Source of the DNA: CAWKEY01 sp963848675
Lineage (GTDB): Bacteria; Pseudomonadota; Gammaproteobacteria; Methylococcales; Methylomonadaceae
Direction: 5' to 3'
DNA: 34,314 bases
Assembly (NCBI GenBank): GCA_963848675.1
Contig: CAWKEY010000069.1
Location: forward strand, 1 to 34,314
Shown: positions 1 through 8,900 of the stretch, piece after piece
How positions within the stretch are numbered: the first letter of the stretch is position 1
Layout of the letters: each line of letters starts with the position of its first letter
Notes under the pieces: model-generated
The model's database searches: none
Told to the model about the DNA's origin: nothing
The model's input: only the letters and a program-made list of their open reading frames with translations
Program-made: the position numbers and the translations under genes

Positions 1-110
1 CGACCACTGTTTTGCACTTAATGATACGAATTCGCCAGCTTTTATTCCTATGCAGCACGCCACTGCCGCTGAATAAAAAATATCGCTAAGTGTGGGCAAA
101 GATGCCACCG
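1..110. other. Left edge, no gene seen
   Basis: These 110 bases lie downstream of the res gene. I see no reading frame, hairpin or RNA that I can support here. Confidence 0.5.
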
Positions 111-2597
111 TTAATACTGCCCCATATTCTCAACCCGAAACACCTGATCCGGTTCGATTTTCCGAGTTGATTCGATATAACGCATCATCCAGAATCGCCC
201 ATCATCTTGGCGGGTTAGCATTAGCGGCTTGCCGTACTGCTTATGTTCAGCGTTGATTTTTTCCAGCGTCTCTCCGTAATTGATGATATGAGCACCTTTA
301 GTTTCCACCAGCAACACACCGTCGCCGTGATGACGGCCACTCACGCCCAAGATAAAATCGGGAAAATAACGATCACCATCCGGCATGACTATACCCACTG
401 ACCAAGGTTTTCGCGGCTCGTTGCGATGCCACCAGGCCACAGTGCTGCTAGTATCCGCATCCAGCATTTCGGCAAAGCGATGCTCGGTGTCGTTAAGGTC
501 TTGCGGCATCACGCCATAAACATTAAGCCGGGAACGACTAATGCAATCAGGCGCTTCGATAAATGGCGGCAACACATCAGCATCGAAAACTTGCTTGAAA
601 CGGGCAGAACAGACGCGGGAAGCATCGCGCACCAAACGCGGAAAAGTCGCCAAAATCAAATTCAGGGCGCACGCCAGTCCCTGCTCGCTTAAATCCATCC
701 CTTGATGCTCGTTATATTCGTATTGTAAACGCGTCAATAACAGCGGCTGAAGATCACGCGGATCGATAAATTCAGCATCGAACAATACTTTTTGCGCACG
801 CCTAGCAATATCCGTATTCGACAGCCGAGCCTGAATACTGTCGACAATTTCATCCGGCTTGCCGAAAATATCGTCAATGGTTGTACGGGTAATTTTTAGA
901 TTTTTTCGCAAACCGGCATTCAAAACCTGGGCATTCAAATCAATGCGCTTGGCTATACATTGAATCAGCTCATCGGTACTAAGCGGCAAACGTTCTGTTT
1001 GAAAGCGATTGGGCAAGCCCTCGCGAAAGGGAAACCGGCTATTACCAGTCAACAGCGGACGATTCCGCGCAACTCTTCCAGGCTCAATATCCTGTGTCGT
1101 TTCCAACATTAACCAATCATCAAAGAGTGGCAATGTCGAGCCCGCCAAAAACGAAATTTGCGGGTAGGTATTCACGTCTCTTATTCCTGCCGGTTGCCAA
1201 GCTGGCGCAACATAAGACTGTGGCAATAACGACGTTTGCCCATTAGCGGAAACTTGCACCTCGGTCTGCCCGCCGAATTGCACAACCATCGTATAAGGTG
1301 TAATTTCCGCCATCTGCGTGGCAATGGCATTGATTTTTGCTCCCCCGCCAATCAAACCACCTTGACTTTCCGCATCGGCCAAAAATACATAACCAAAGCG
1401 CAACACCTCCGGCAAGGTTTTGTTGATCGCCATCGGTTGCAAAAGCGTATGCACCCGCAAAATGCGCCCGACCACTTGAATCCCGAAATCGGTGCTTTTC
1501 GTGCCGCGTAGCGACACCAGAGTAAAAGCGCGCGGCGCATCAAAGCCCAAGGCGGCCGCCACCTTAAAAATCAATACTTCCTTGCTTTCATCCCGTGCCA
1601 CCGCCAGCAAATCGTCATTAGGATCGTCGGCGGTATACCAGGCAATCGCCTCTTCAGGCACGCCCAGGTTTAACAAGCGCTGTTTGGTTTCCTCAATCGC
1701 GGTCTCGCCTGCTTTGCCGATGTTACCGACTTGCACCAGCATTAGCGGCGTTAAACGTATCTTGAGTTCGGCCAGTTGCGCTTTGATAGCTTGATGCGTG
1801 CGCCAGCCGTCTTCCAGCGCCGTTGCCGACAAATCAACCAGCTCTTTCTGATCGTCCGGCACCAGATAGGCAATCGACTTTACTGCCTCTTTAATCAATC
1901 CGGCATCGACGGCATTTTGCCGCGAAACCTGAATGCGATGCACTACCGCGAGTCCTGCCGCCTTTTTAAATTTCTCGACATCGGTATCGTCCGGCGTGGC
2001 GGTAATCAGCAAGGAAAATTCCGGGCGCATTACTTCCCGGTAAAAATTCACCGTTTCAGTGGCCTTGGTAAAACTATGGTGCGCCTCATCGACCACCACG
2101 CCAATCCGGAACCCTGCCTCGCGTAATTCCGGTATAAACTCATCCAGCGACAGCGACAAATCGCCACTGCTACGTAGTTTGCGGGTTTCTGCATTGCGCG
2201 CTGCGACCGAAGCCCAAGTAGTGACAAACACATCGCCGCTACTGGCCGAATAAGTCTTGCGATCGCAACTCAAATCGCGGATTTTCAAACCGTTAAAATC
2301 CAGCTTTAACGCACTTTTCGCCTGCTCCACCAAGCCTGCAAACGGGGTAAACCAGAACCAGACAATCTTGGAATTATCGCGATGATCGGGACGGGCAAAG
2401 CTTTCGGCAATCAATCCGGCCATTAAGGTTTTACCGGCACCGGTCGGGGCTTCCAGCAACACGCAACCGTTATAAGCACTAATAGCACGTTGGTCTTCGA
2501 CATTATCAACCTGCTGCAACTGGTTTTCCGCATAACGGAAAATTTCCAGCGCATTTTTAACTGCATCGTTTTGATACACTTTCGGGGCAACGCTCAT
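111..2597 (-). CDS. res: Type III restriction enzyme, helicase/nuclease subunit (Res)
   Basis: Probable restriction subunit of a type III restriction-modification system, which translocates on DNA with ATP and cuts when two unmodified sites are met. The 828-residue protein has a Walker A motif (APTGAGKT, residues 50-57), a DEAH box (170-173), a helicase motif III (ITATP, about 198-202) and a motif VI-like QVVGRILRV. Near the C-terminus PDF (746-748) followed by ETK (765-767) fits the PD-(D/E)xK nuclease of Res proteins. The ATG overlaps the stop of the upstream methyltransferase gene in an ATGA, so the two are translationally coupled. The frame is intact and the length is within the family's range. 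Seen: motifs and overlap. Inferred: that the enzyme is active. Confidence 0.93.
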   Translation of the reverse strand: MSVAPKVYQNDAVKNALEIFRYAENQLQQVDNVEDQRAISAYNGCVLLEAPTGAGKTLMAGLIAESFARPDHRDNSKIVWFWFTPFAGLVEQAKSALKLDFNGLKIRDLSCDRKTYSASSGDVFVTTWASVAARNAETRKLRSSGDLSLSLDEFIPELREAGFRIGVVVDEAHHSFTKATETVNFYREVMRPEFSLLITATPDDTDVEKFKKAAGLAVVHRIQVSRQNAVDAGLIKEAVKSIAYLVPDDQKELVDLSATALEDGWRTHQAIKAQLAELKIRLTPLMLVQVGNIGKAGETAIEETKQRLLNLGVPEEAIAWYTADDPNDDLLAVARDESKEVLIFKVAAALGFDAPRAFTLVSLRGTKSTDFGIQVVGRILRVHTLLQPMAINKTLPEVLRFGYVFLADAESQGGLIGGGAKINAIATQMAEITPYTMVVQFGGQTEVQVSANGQTSLLPQSYVAPAWQPAGIRDVNTYPQISFLAGSTLPLFDDWLMLETTQDIEPGRVARNRPLLTGNSRFPFREGLPNRFQTERLPLSTDELIQCIAKRIDLNAQVLNAGLRKNLKITRTTIDDIFGKPDEIVDSIQARLSNTDIARRAQKVLFDAEFIDPRDLQPLLLTRLQYEYNEHQGMDLSEQGLACALNLILATFPRLVRDASRVCSARFKQVFDADVLPPFIEAPDCISRSRLNVYGVMPQDLNDTEHRFAEMLDADTSSTVAWWHRNEPRKPWSVGIVMPDGDRYFPDFILGVSGRHHGDGVLLVETKGAHIINYGETLEKINAEHKQYGKPLMLTRQDDGRFWMMRYIESTRKIEPDQVFRVENMGQY

Positions 2598-4261
2598 GCT
2601 TTACTCCCCGACCCAAAACGATCCACCAGAAACTGCGGAATCGGCAAAAAGCTCAAACGAGCATCCTCAAAATGTTGCCGCAGCAGGCCCGGCTGCCAGG
2701 CATAGACAACCAGCGTCGACGCGGTTGCAATCACAGCACACAAGCTTTGCAACACCGCTTCATTGATTTTGGGCAAATAGAGCACGGTGCTGTTTTCCAG
2801 TTCGGCTTGCTGAATCAGAGCATCAGCAATAAACGGTGACAAACATTCGGCATGAATCAATTGCAAAGCTGTCCAGATAGCTTCATGCTGGATGCGGCTG
2901 AACAAGGTTTCGGCGGGCAAGCGGTGAGTGCGCAGATAAGCAAAGCCTGTCCTGGGCGTAGTCGAAGCATCGCCACCCAAGCCGGATACAGCTTCGCCTT
3001 TTTTGTTGGTATAGCCTTGCATCACACGCCGCACGCGTTCGGCGCAGACATCGCGACACAGGTTTTTATCGGGTTCATTATCGGTGGCTTCGGTGGTGGA
3101 CACCAGAATAAAGCGCCGATTGCCGCCATCTTCGGCGTTGAGTTTCATCACCGCGTGGGCCGTGCTGCCGCTACCTGCGAAGAAATCTAACACAATGGCG
3201 TCTTTGTCTTGATGAAGATGTTTAAGTAAGGAATAGATCAACCCTGACGGCTTAGGAAAAGTGAATGCTTTACCATCACCAAGTATGTCTTTCACCTCAG
3301 CAGTTCCAGCTTGTGTATAAGGACCATCGAGAACTGAATACATTTTAGCAGTACGCTCATCACCATCGTTGTTGAGCAAATATTGTTTGTAGTTCACCGA
3401 CCAACCATTCTTAGTCTTGCTGATTGCTAACTCGTTATTTGCAAGTGCCGCAAGCGTTCGTTCCTGTGACCATTGCCACTGCCTTTCCGGCCAAATCTCT
3501 TGACCTTCAAATGGAATCGCGTACCGGAGATTTGGCCGGACATCCATGCTCGTTGTTGCAAGTGGCTGAAGACGGTAAGGGCCGCGTTGGTCGACTTTTT
3601 CATCTGAAAATTTGTAGTAGCGGCGAATTCCCTCATCTGGGGGCATGTCAATTGTGTTGATCGCTTCTTTGTTGCAAGCGTAACAAATTATATACTCGTG
3701 AAGTCCAACGATGTGTTTCGCCTTAGCGCCACCACCGTAGCTCTTCTTCCAAATCAAGGTTGATATCCAATTCACTTCCCCAAAAACCTGATTCATCAAC
3801 AACCCAAGATTAAACGCCTCGTTATCATCAATCGAAACAAAAATCATCCCATCCTCGGCCAGTAAATCCTTTGCCAATTGCAAGCGCCGGTACATAAACT
3901 CCAGCCACTTGGAATGCCGGTAAGCATCTTCCTTATCAACAAAGCGGTCGTTGTAAATAAAATCGCGATTGCCGGTATTGTAGGGCGGGTCGATGTAAAT
4001 GCACTTGATCTTACCGGCATGAGTCATGCGCAAATAACGCAAGGCATCGAAATTATCGCCCTCAATAATCAGATTGCGGTAGGGCGCTTCGCCACAGGAC
4101 AAAGCAGGATCAAAATCCAACGCGACAAAATCATCATTCACCGCCTTTTCGTGTTCAATCTCCTTGCGCTCCCAAACCAAGCCAAAGCGAGGCCGCCGGT
4201 CGCGCAAACGCAATTCACGAAGCAATTCTTCGCGGCTGTAGTCGTCGTAGTTGTCGGCCAT
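2594..4261 (-). CDS. mod: Type III site-specific DNA-methyltransferase (Mod)
   Basis: Adenine-N6 methyltransferase that gives sequence specificity to the type III system and protects host DNA. The catalytic motif DPPY is at residues 91-94 and the S-adenosylmethionine motif FAGSGST at 361-367. This order (DPPY first) is the beta class typical of Mod. The stretch between them would hold the target-recognition domain. I place the start at 4261 (protein begins MADNYDD, 555 residues) because AAAGGA lies just upstream; an in-frame start at 4342 would overlap the preceding small gene and add 27 residues that look non-native. The gene begins 2 nt after the stop of the toxin-like gene and overlaps res by 4 nt, so all are probably co-transcribed. 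Confidence 0.93.
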   Translation of the reverse strand: MADNYDDYSREELLRELRLRDRRPRFGLVWERKEIEHEKAVNDDFVALDFDPALSCGEAPYRNLIIEGDNFDALRYLRMTHAGKIKCIYIDPPYNTGNRDFIYNDRFVDKEDAYRHSKWLEFMYRRLQLAKDLLAEDGMIFVSIDDNEAFNLGLLMNQVFGEVNWISTLIWKKSYGGGAKAKHIVGLHEYIICYACNKEAINTIDMPPDEGIRRYYKFSDEKVDQRGPYRLQPLATTSMDVRPNLRYAIPFEGQEIWPERQWQWSQERTLAALANNELAISKTKNGWSVNYKQYLLNNDGDERTAKMYSVLDGPYTQAGTAEVKDILGDGKAFTFPKPSGLIYSLLKHLHQDKDAIVLDFFAGSGSTAHAVMKLNAEDGGNRRFILVSTTEATDNEPDKNLCRDVCAERVRRVMQGYTNKKGEAVSGLGGDASTTPRTGFAYLRTHRLPAETLFSRIQHEAIWTALQLIHAECLSPFIADALIQQAELENSTVLYLPKINEAVLQSLCAVIATASTLVVYAWQPGLLRQHFEDARLSFLPIPQFLVDRFGSGSKA

Positions 4262-4263
4262 GT

Positions 4264-4551
4264 TTAATCCTTTATGCCGGTTAAAGCGTAGAAATTGAGA
4301 ATTTTGGGAGTGGTATGTGGTGATTGCGGTAAACCATCGCATATCCTTTTCACGACTGCCTTATCCATTATTTCATGAGGTATTAGCTGGCCTGATTTTA
4401 TGCCGCGAAGTAGCGCATTGGCGGCTTCTATTCGCGCCTTTGCATAATAGACATAGCTTTCACGCTTGATAAAGCGATGCTCGCCGGGTTTGAGAATACA
4501 GGTTAAATCATAAGGCAAGCCATTGGGGACGGTTGTAATATTAACCAACAA
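4264..4551 (-). CDS. Small toxin-like partner of the Panacea protein
   Basis: A basic protein of about 95 residues that sits between a Panacea-domain gene and mod. The core (CILKPGEHRFIKRESYVYYA, then KARIEAANAL) resembles a family of about 110-120-residue proteins I remember next to Panacea genes; a toxin role is inferred from this pairing. No ATG or GTG is available: the first usable start is TTG at 4551, yet the frame stays open upstream to 4620 and that stretch (IICGVIETSGFEGKQVLLVN) looks like the native N-terminal part of the family. The true start may therefore be a rare codon, need a frameshift from the overlapping Panacea frame, or have been lost. The overlap with the Panacea gene is 49 nt or more. 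It may be damaged. Confidence 0.6.
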   Translation of the reverse strand: MLVNITTVPNGLPYDLTCILKPGEHRFIKRESYVYYAKARIEAANALLRGIKSGQLIPHEIMDKAVVKRICDGLPQSPHTTPKILNFYALTGIKD

Positions 4552-5138
4552 TACCTGCTTTCCCTCAAAACCGGATGTTTCGATAACGCCGCAAATAATT
4601 CGTCTATGTGTTGTTGTTCGTCAATATAATCCGCCAAGCGTTTGGCTTCATCAGCGGAACGGCCCAACGACTGGAAGAGTTTTTCAAAGCTGATTGGCCG
4701 CGATGAGCCAAGCGGGTCTTCCCATTCTGGGCAGTGCTGGTGTGTGTAATCACGTATTTCCCAGCGGCTCATACTGCCGAATTGATTCCAGATTGATTCC
4801 AGCACGTCGGTATCGGCCTTGCTGAGCTCGTCGAGCGCATCCAATAGCAGTGAATTCTTAAGTGAAAGTTCATGATTTTCTTTTGCTGTAATCAAGTCTT
4901 CCCATCCATTAGGGCCAGACTCAACATCACCATCCATGAGATTTAAAGTCATGGACAACACCGGCCCATGCGGCATGGATACCAGGCAATCGCCGGTCAT
5001 GGACAAACCGTGTAAACGCAAAGATTCCCTGTCTGCCAGATAAAGCAATTTCATTAGCTTTAAATGCGACATGCGACCGCCTCTTTTATATAAAAAGTAA
5101 GCCGCCATTTGGCTGACTTTGCGCTCGTTAAGCACCAT
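4503..5138 (-). CDS. Panacea-domain (DUF4065, SocA/GepA-like) antitoxin
   Basis: Panacea (DUF4065) proteins neutralise unrelated toxins as interchangeable antitoxins. The diagnostic N-terminal region is visible: KLMKLLYLADRESLRLHG, then a PHGPV-type turn (residues about 50-60) and later SMSRWEIRDYTHQHCPEW. The start at 5138 (MVLNERKVSQ, 211 residues) fits the family N-terminus better than a possible start at 5222; GGA lies about 9 nt upstream. The C-terminus runs out of the typical fold into YCWLILQPSPMACLMI and overlaps the next gene by 49 nt, so a frameshift near 4600 is possible. It heads the run Panacea, toxin-like, mod, res. Domain call is confident; the antitoxin role is from family knowledge. 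Confidence 0.85.
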   Translation of the reverse strand: MVLNERKVSQMAAYFLYKRGGRMSHLKLMKLLYLADRESLRLHGLSMTGDCLVSMPHGPVLSMTLNLMDGDVESGPNGWEDLITAKENHELSLKNSLLLDALDELSKADTDVLESIWNQFGSMSRWEIRDYTHQHCPEWEDPLGSSRPISFEKLFQSLGRSADEAKRLADYIDEQQHIDELFAALSKHPVLRESRYCWLILQPSPMACLMI

Positions 5139-5867
5139 AGGAATAATTCCGCTAATTTTTAGGATTAAAACGATGATTGAATGCAACGGGGAATTATAGT
5201 CATTGTTGTGATTGGGTGTCATTTTTTCATATCAGACATGGGATTCTTACCCACTTTGTGAATTGCTGTGAAGTGGGCATGCGGATAATGGATGACAAGT
5301 TACTGGTCTCATCCACTACCCTATGCCCGGTAGTGATGTGGCAGATTCGCAGGTTGAATCCGAGCTAGGTATTCAACTTGGCTTGTATTTTTTGCTTGTA
5401 GTTCAGATAATGAAATGAATAGCTTCCGGATGTGGAAAGCGGAGAGCGGGCAAATCAATATCGGTAATAGGGTTCGGGTAATCCAGCGATTAGAATTCCT
5501 GCTCATTGCAATAAATGGTGTAAATCAAGCCATTGTTGACGGCTTCTCCGGTGATGACGTACGCTTAATTCGGCGCGGCCGAGCGAAGCTTTTAACCCTA
5601 CAGGGCATTAGGTCTCAGAAAAACCCAAGGCTTAGGCCTTGCAACCATGCATCCAGGGCTTTATATGCCACTGCCCATAAAAGCAGCGATGTTGCCGAAA
5701 AAGGTTATCTGTACAAATTGCGTACCCTGGGAAAACAGAGCGAGGGGCGAATAGAAGATGAGTAGAACAAGGCCGCATAAAATGATAAAGTTTCGCCTTG
5801 ATTGTATTGAGCGTAGTATGCCCGGGCCTACTGCGAACCATCACCAAACACCCACTATTTCAATTGC
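5139..5867. other. Long non-coding stretch, no convincing gene
   Basis: About 730 bases separate the Panacea gene from the lipoprotein gene. Frames of 60-116 codons exist on both strands (for example 5415-5765 on plus and 5632-5847 on minus), but none has a clear ribosome-binding site, a recognisable domain or natural composition. The region must contain the promoter of the restriction operon and probably decayed coding sequence. I cannot name any remnant. Confidence 0.45.
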
Positions 5868-6308
5868 ATGAAAACAATTATGGTATCAAAAAAATTCTTT
5901 ATTACTGTTCTGAGCAGTGCCGTTTTGGCGCTATCTGTAAGCGCTTGTTCAGACGACGATGACAAAGCCACTGCGGCAAAGCTTGAGCACAATCCTTTCG
6001 ACCATTCTCACGATGTGGTGGTGACGGATGTGCAAAAACATACGTTCGAGCATGAGTTTGCCGAGCAGTGCGTGCAAAGGGAATTGAAGCATTCAGTCAA
6101 TAAAGACGTGGATAGAGAACGTTACACCGAACCTTGCCTGTGTATTGCAACCTTTTTGATGAAAGACTTGACGGCGGATGAAGCCAAAAAGTTTATGATT
6201 GAGCATAAAAACACACAGTCTTTAGTGATTAAGTATGAAAATGCCGCCTATCACTGCCTGCAAGAGAAAGCCCAGGTTAAAGAGCCGCAGATTTTTGGGA
6301 GACAGTAA
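5868..6308 (+). CDS. Small secreted lipoprotein, function unknown
   Basis: A 146-residue protein with a lipoprotein signal peptide: Lys residues at 8-9, a hydrophobic stretch (about 10-22) and a lipobox SVSAC ending at Cys27. It should be lipid-anchored after export; the following residues SDDDD would favour the inner membrane only if the Asp+2 rule applies (here Ser+2, so the outer membrane is more likely). The mature part is polar and has further cysteines in EQCVQRE, EPCLCIA and YHCLQE, which could form disulfides in the periplasm. A second possible start is Met5. I do not recognise the family. It is convergent with comM, with about 100 nt between them. Confidence 0.75.
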   Translation: MKTIMVSKKFFITVLSSAVLALSVSACSDDDDKATAAKLEHNPFDHSHDVVVTDVQKHTFEHEFAEQCVQRELKHSVNKDVDRERYTEPCLCIATFLMKDLTADEAKKFMIEHKNTQSLVIKYENAAYHCLQEKAQVKEPQIFGRQ

Positions 6309-6407
6309 TCGGATTGTCTGCTTTGTTTCATGCTCTGCAAAGCTTTGAATAAAAGTTTTTCAACAATAACCCATCGAAAAAGAGCAGCCCAGCCAGGCGT
6401 AAACGCC

Positions 6408-7916
6408 TTAAACGCTTCTGTCCAGTTTGCGATAGCTGATCGCTTCACTTAGGTGCGCTATCTGTATTTGCTCTGACTGCGCCAGGTCGGCAATGGTGCG
6501 CGCGAGTTTGAGAATGCGGTGATAAGCGCGGTTCGAGAGGCCAAATTTTTCCATGGCCTGCTCCAATAATTGGTGACTTTGCTCTGACAGCACACACAGC
6601 TGTTTGACTTCTTTGGCGGTCAGCGCAGCATTGGCTTTGCCGTTGCGCGACAGGGCAAGGTTGCGGGCGGCAACCACGCGCGCCCTGATAGTTGCGCTAC
6701 TCTCTTCACCCTGCGGCGAACCTTTGCGCAGCACCTCATGTGAAACTCTGGGCACTTCCAGATGCATATCGATGCGATCGAGCAAGGGCCCGGACACTCT
6801 GGCCCGATAGCGCGCAACCTGTTCCGATGTGCAGTGGCAACGGCCCGACGCATCACCCAGATAACCGCAAGGACAGGGATTCATGGCCGCAATCAGTTGA
6901 AACCGGGCCGGAAAGTCGGCCTGCCTGCTGGCGCGTGAGATGGTGATATGGCCGGTCTCCAGCGGTTCGCGCAGCACTTCCAGCACTTTTCTATCAAACT
7001 CGGGCAATTCATCGAGAAACAGGGTGCCATTGTGCGCCAGTGAGATTTCACCTGGCCTGGGATTGCTGCCGCCACCGACCAAAGCGGCCGCGGATGCGGT
7101 GTGATGCGGAGCACGGTAGGGCGGTTTGAGCCAGTTTTGAACATCAAGCCCGACATCACTGACCGAGGCGATGGCCGCACTTTCCTGTGCCTGTTGCTCT
7201 GATAATAGCGGCAAGATGGTCGGCATGCGCGCCGCCAGCATCGATTTGCCGGTGCCGGGCGGGCCCAGCATCAGTAAGTTATGCGCGCCGGCGGCGGCAA
7301 TTTCAAAGGCTCTTTTAACATGGTACTGGCCGTGCACATCGGAAAAATCGATGCCCTCGATCGGGACATCCGGCTCTGCCGCTGAAAACTCCATCTGTAT
7401 GCGCTTCTGCCCGCTCAGGTGCGCGCAGACTTCCAGCAAATGGCCGGCCGGGATGAGCTCGATGTTTTTCGCCAAAGCCGCTTCGGCGATATTTTCGATG
7501 GGCAGAATCAGCTGTCTTTGCTCGTTTCTGGCCTGTATGGCAACCGGCAGCACGCCGCTAATCGGCCGCAGTTCGCCGCCCAGGGACAGCTCGCCCACGC
7601 ATTCATATTGATCCAGCTTGGCCGCAGGAATCTGACCTGAGGCCGCCAGAATCCCCAAGGCAATGGCCAGATCAAAACGGCCGCCTTCTTTGGGTAAATC
7701 GGCCGGCGCCAGGTTGATGGTGATGCGTTGCGCAGGAAATTCAAAATGGGAATTCAAGATCGCGCCGCGCACACGATCCCTGCTTTCTTTGACGGCGGCT
7801 TCGGGCAAGCCGACGATGGACATGGAAGGCAGGCCATTGGCAACGTGCACTTCCACGGTCACCAATGGCGCTTCTATGCCGGAACGGCCGCGGCTGTAAA
7901 TAACCGCCAGGGCCAT
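6408..7916 (-). CDS. comM: ComM/YifB-type Mg-chelatase-like AAA+ ATPase
   Basis: ComM is a hexameric helicase that promotes branch migration when incoming DNA is integrated during natural transformation; it is also conserved in species that are not known to transform. The 502-residue protein has the N-terminal Lon-protease-like fold (TVEVHVANGLPSMSIVGLPE), a Walker A GPPGTGKS (about residue 219), the Walker B region with FLDELPEF, and the cysteine-containing insert NPCPCGYLG...CHC expected for this family. The best start is the ATG at 7916 (MALAVIYSRG), matching the family N-terminus; the TTG four codons upstream is less likely. The gene is intact and normal in length. It is followed by the lipoprotein gene on the other strand. 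Confidence 0.95.
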   Translation of the reverse strand: MALAVIYSRGRSGIEAPLVTVEVHVANGLPSMSIVGLPEAAVKESRDRVRGAILNSHFEFPAQRITINLAPADLPKEGGRFDLAIALGILAASGQIPAAKLDQYECVGELSLGGELRPISGVLPVAIQARNEQRQLILPIENIAEAALAKNIELIPAGHLLEVCAHLSGQKRIQMEFSAAEPDVPIEGIDFSDVHGQYHVKRAFEIAAAGAHNLLMLGPPGTGKSMLAARMPTILPLLSEQQAQESAAIASVSDVGLDVQNWLKPPYRAPHHTASAAALVGGGSNPRPGEISLAHNGTLFLDELPEFDRKVLEVLREPLETGHITISRASRQADFPARFQLIAAMNPCPCGYLGDASGRCHCTSEQVARYRARVSGPLLDRIDMHLEVPRVSHEVLRKGSPQGEESSATIRARVVAARNLALSRNGKANAALTAKEVKQLCVLSEQSHQLLEQAMEKFGLSNRAYHRILKLARTIADLAQSEQIQIAHLSEAISYRKLDRSV

Positions 7917-7991
7917 GTTATGCGCCAACAGACAAGAAACTTGCTGGATTCATCACCGACAATTGCTTAAGCAAGCTAAAAAAAGCGGCAT

Positions 7992-8252
7992 TTACATTTC
8001 GGTTTTATTCAACAGTTGTGCTTCGATGCTGTCAACTCGCTTTTCCAATGCTTCCAGTTTTGAGCGGGTTTTCGCCAGCACGGCCTTTTGCACTTCAAAC
8101 TCTTCACGGGTTACCACATCCAGCTTGCTTAACGCGCCCTGTAAAATGGCATGAAAGCTTTTTTCCAGGTCTTCCTTCAGGTTACTCAGCCCCGGCGGGA
8201 TGGCGCCGGCAAGGCGATTGGCAATTTCATCAATGGCTTTAGGATCAAACAT
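7992..8252 (-). CDS. ubiK: Ubiquinone biosynthesis accessory factor UbiK (BMFP family)
   Basis: UbiK binds UbiJ and helps aerobic ubiquinone synthesis in gammaproteobacteria. The 86-residue protein begins MFDPKAIDEIANRLAGAIPP, which is typical of the family, and ends in a long coiled coil (about residues 48-80, TREEFEVQKAVLAKTRSKLE) as expected for a trimeric BMFP protein. It lies upstream of comM on the same strand, with 75 nt between, the order often seen in related bacteria. The ribosome-binding site is weak. The gene is complete. Confidence 0.92.
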   Translation of the reverse strand: MFDPKAIDEIANRLAGAIPPGLSNLKEDLEKSFHAILQGALSKLDVVTREEFEVQKAVLAKTRSKLEALEKRVDSIEAQLLNKTEM

Positions 8253-8319
8253 GGCTTATCTCATTTATTTATTAAGGTAAAGTCAACAGGCGCTGGCCTG
8301 TTTAGGGAATGTCTCGCAA

Positions 8320-8880
8320 TTATGCGGAGACATGTTCACGGCATATTTTTTCAGCGGCAACCCTGGTTAAAGGCATCTGGGTTGCTGCACACTGGTAATG
8401 GTTTTCAACCTCGATAAAATTAACACAGGTATTGCAAACGCCAAAGCTTCTGGCATTGTTGGCTTTTTGTAAGGCCACCAGCGTGGCCAATAAAGCTTCG
8501 CCAAGCTGGCAAATGCCTTGGAAGATACCGCCTGTTCCGCCTGCACAAAAACATCGGAGGGCTGTAAATCTGTTAACAATTGCAGCCCTGTTTTTGACAG
8601 GCTCAGGCGTACCACCCGTCCATCTTCGGTATCATGGCCTTTTGCTATATAGCCTTTGCGCTCAAGCACCTGTATCGATTGGGAAGTCGTGCCTTTGGTC
8701 AAACCCAGATATTCGGCAAGGGCCGCCGGGGTATTGCTGTGTGCATTACAGCGGAACAGAATACTCCAGCACCTGGGCATGTACCGGTTGCAGACCGATG
8801 GCGGCATATTTTTTGCGTTCTTCCGCGCGCAACAGGGTGCTGATACGCTCAATCAATTTAAGGGTAGTGATATCCGGCAT
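8320..8880 (-). pseudogene. MarR-family regulator with cysteine tail, two frameshifts
   Basis: The frame starting with ATG at 8880 (MPDITTLKLIERISTLLRAE) runs to about 8761, then continues in a second frame (NTPAALAEYLGLTKGTTSQS, the winged helix), and from about 8501 returns to the first frame (ALLATLVALQKANNARSFGV) to the stop at 8320. One extra T near 8761 and one missing G near 8501 explain both shifts, so the product would otherwise be a normal MarR protein of about 186 residues. The tail carries CNTC, then YQC and ICREH, a pattern that could bind zinc or an iron-sulfur cluster. It lies just downstream of speE on the same strand. Either a recent pseudogene or two sequence errors that cancel each other. 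Confidence 0.75.
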
Positions 8881-8900
8881 GCAGATTGATCTTATCTGTT

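Noticed and set aside
5415..5765. A 116-codon plus-strand frame in the gap before the lipoprotein gene
   Set aside because: No ribosome-binding site, no recognisable motif, and a composition (many Arg, Ser, Gly from random codons) typical of a chance frame.
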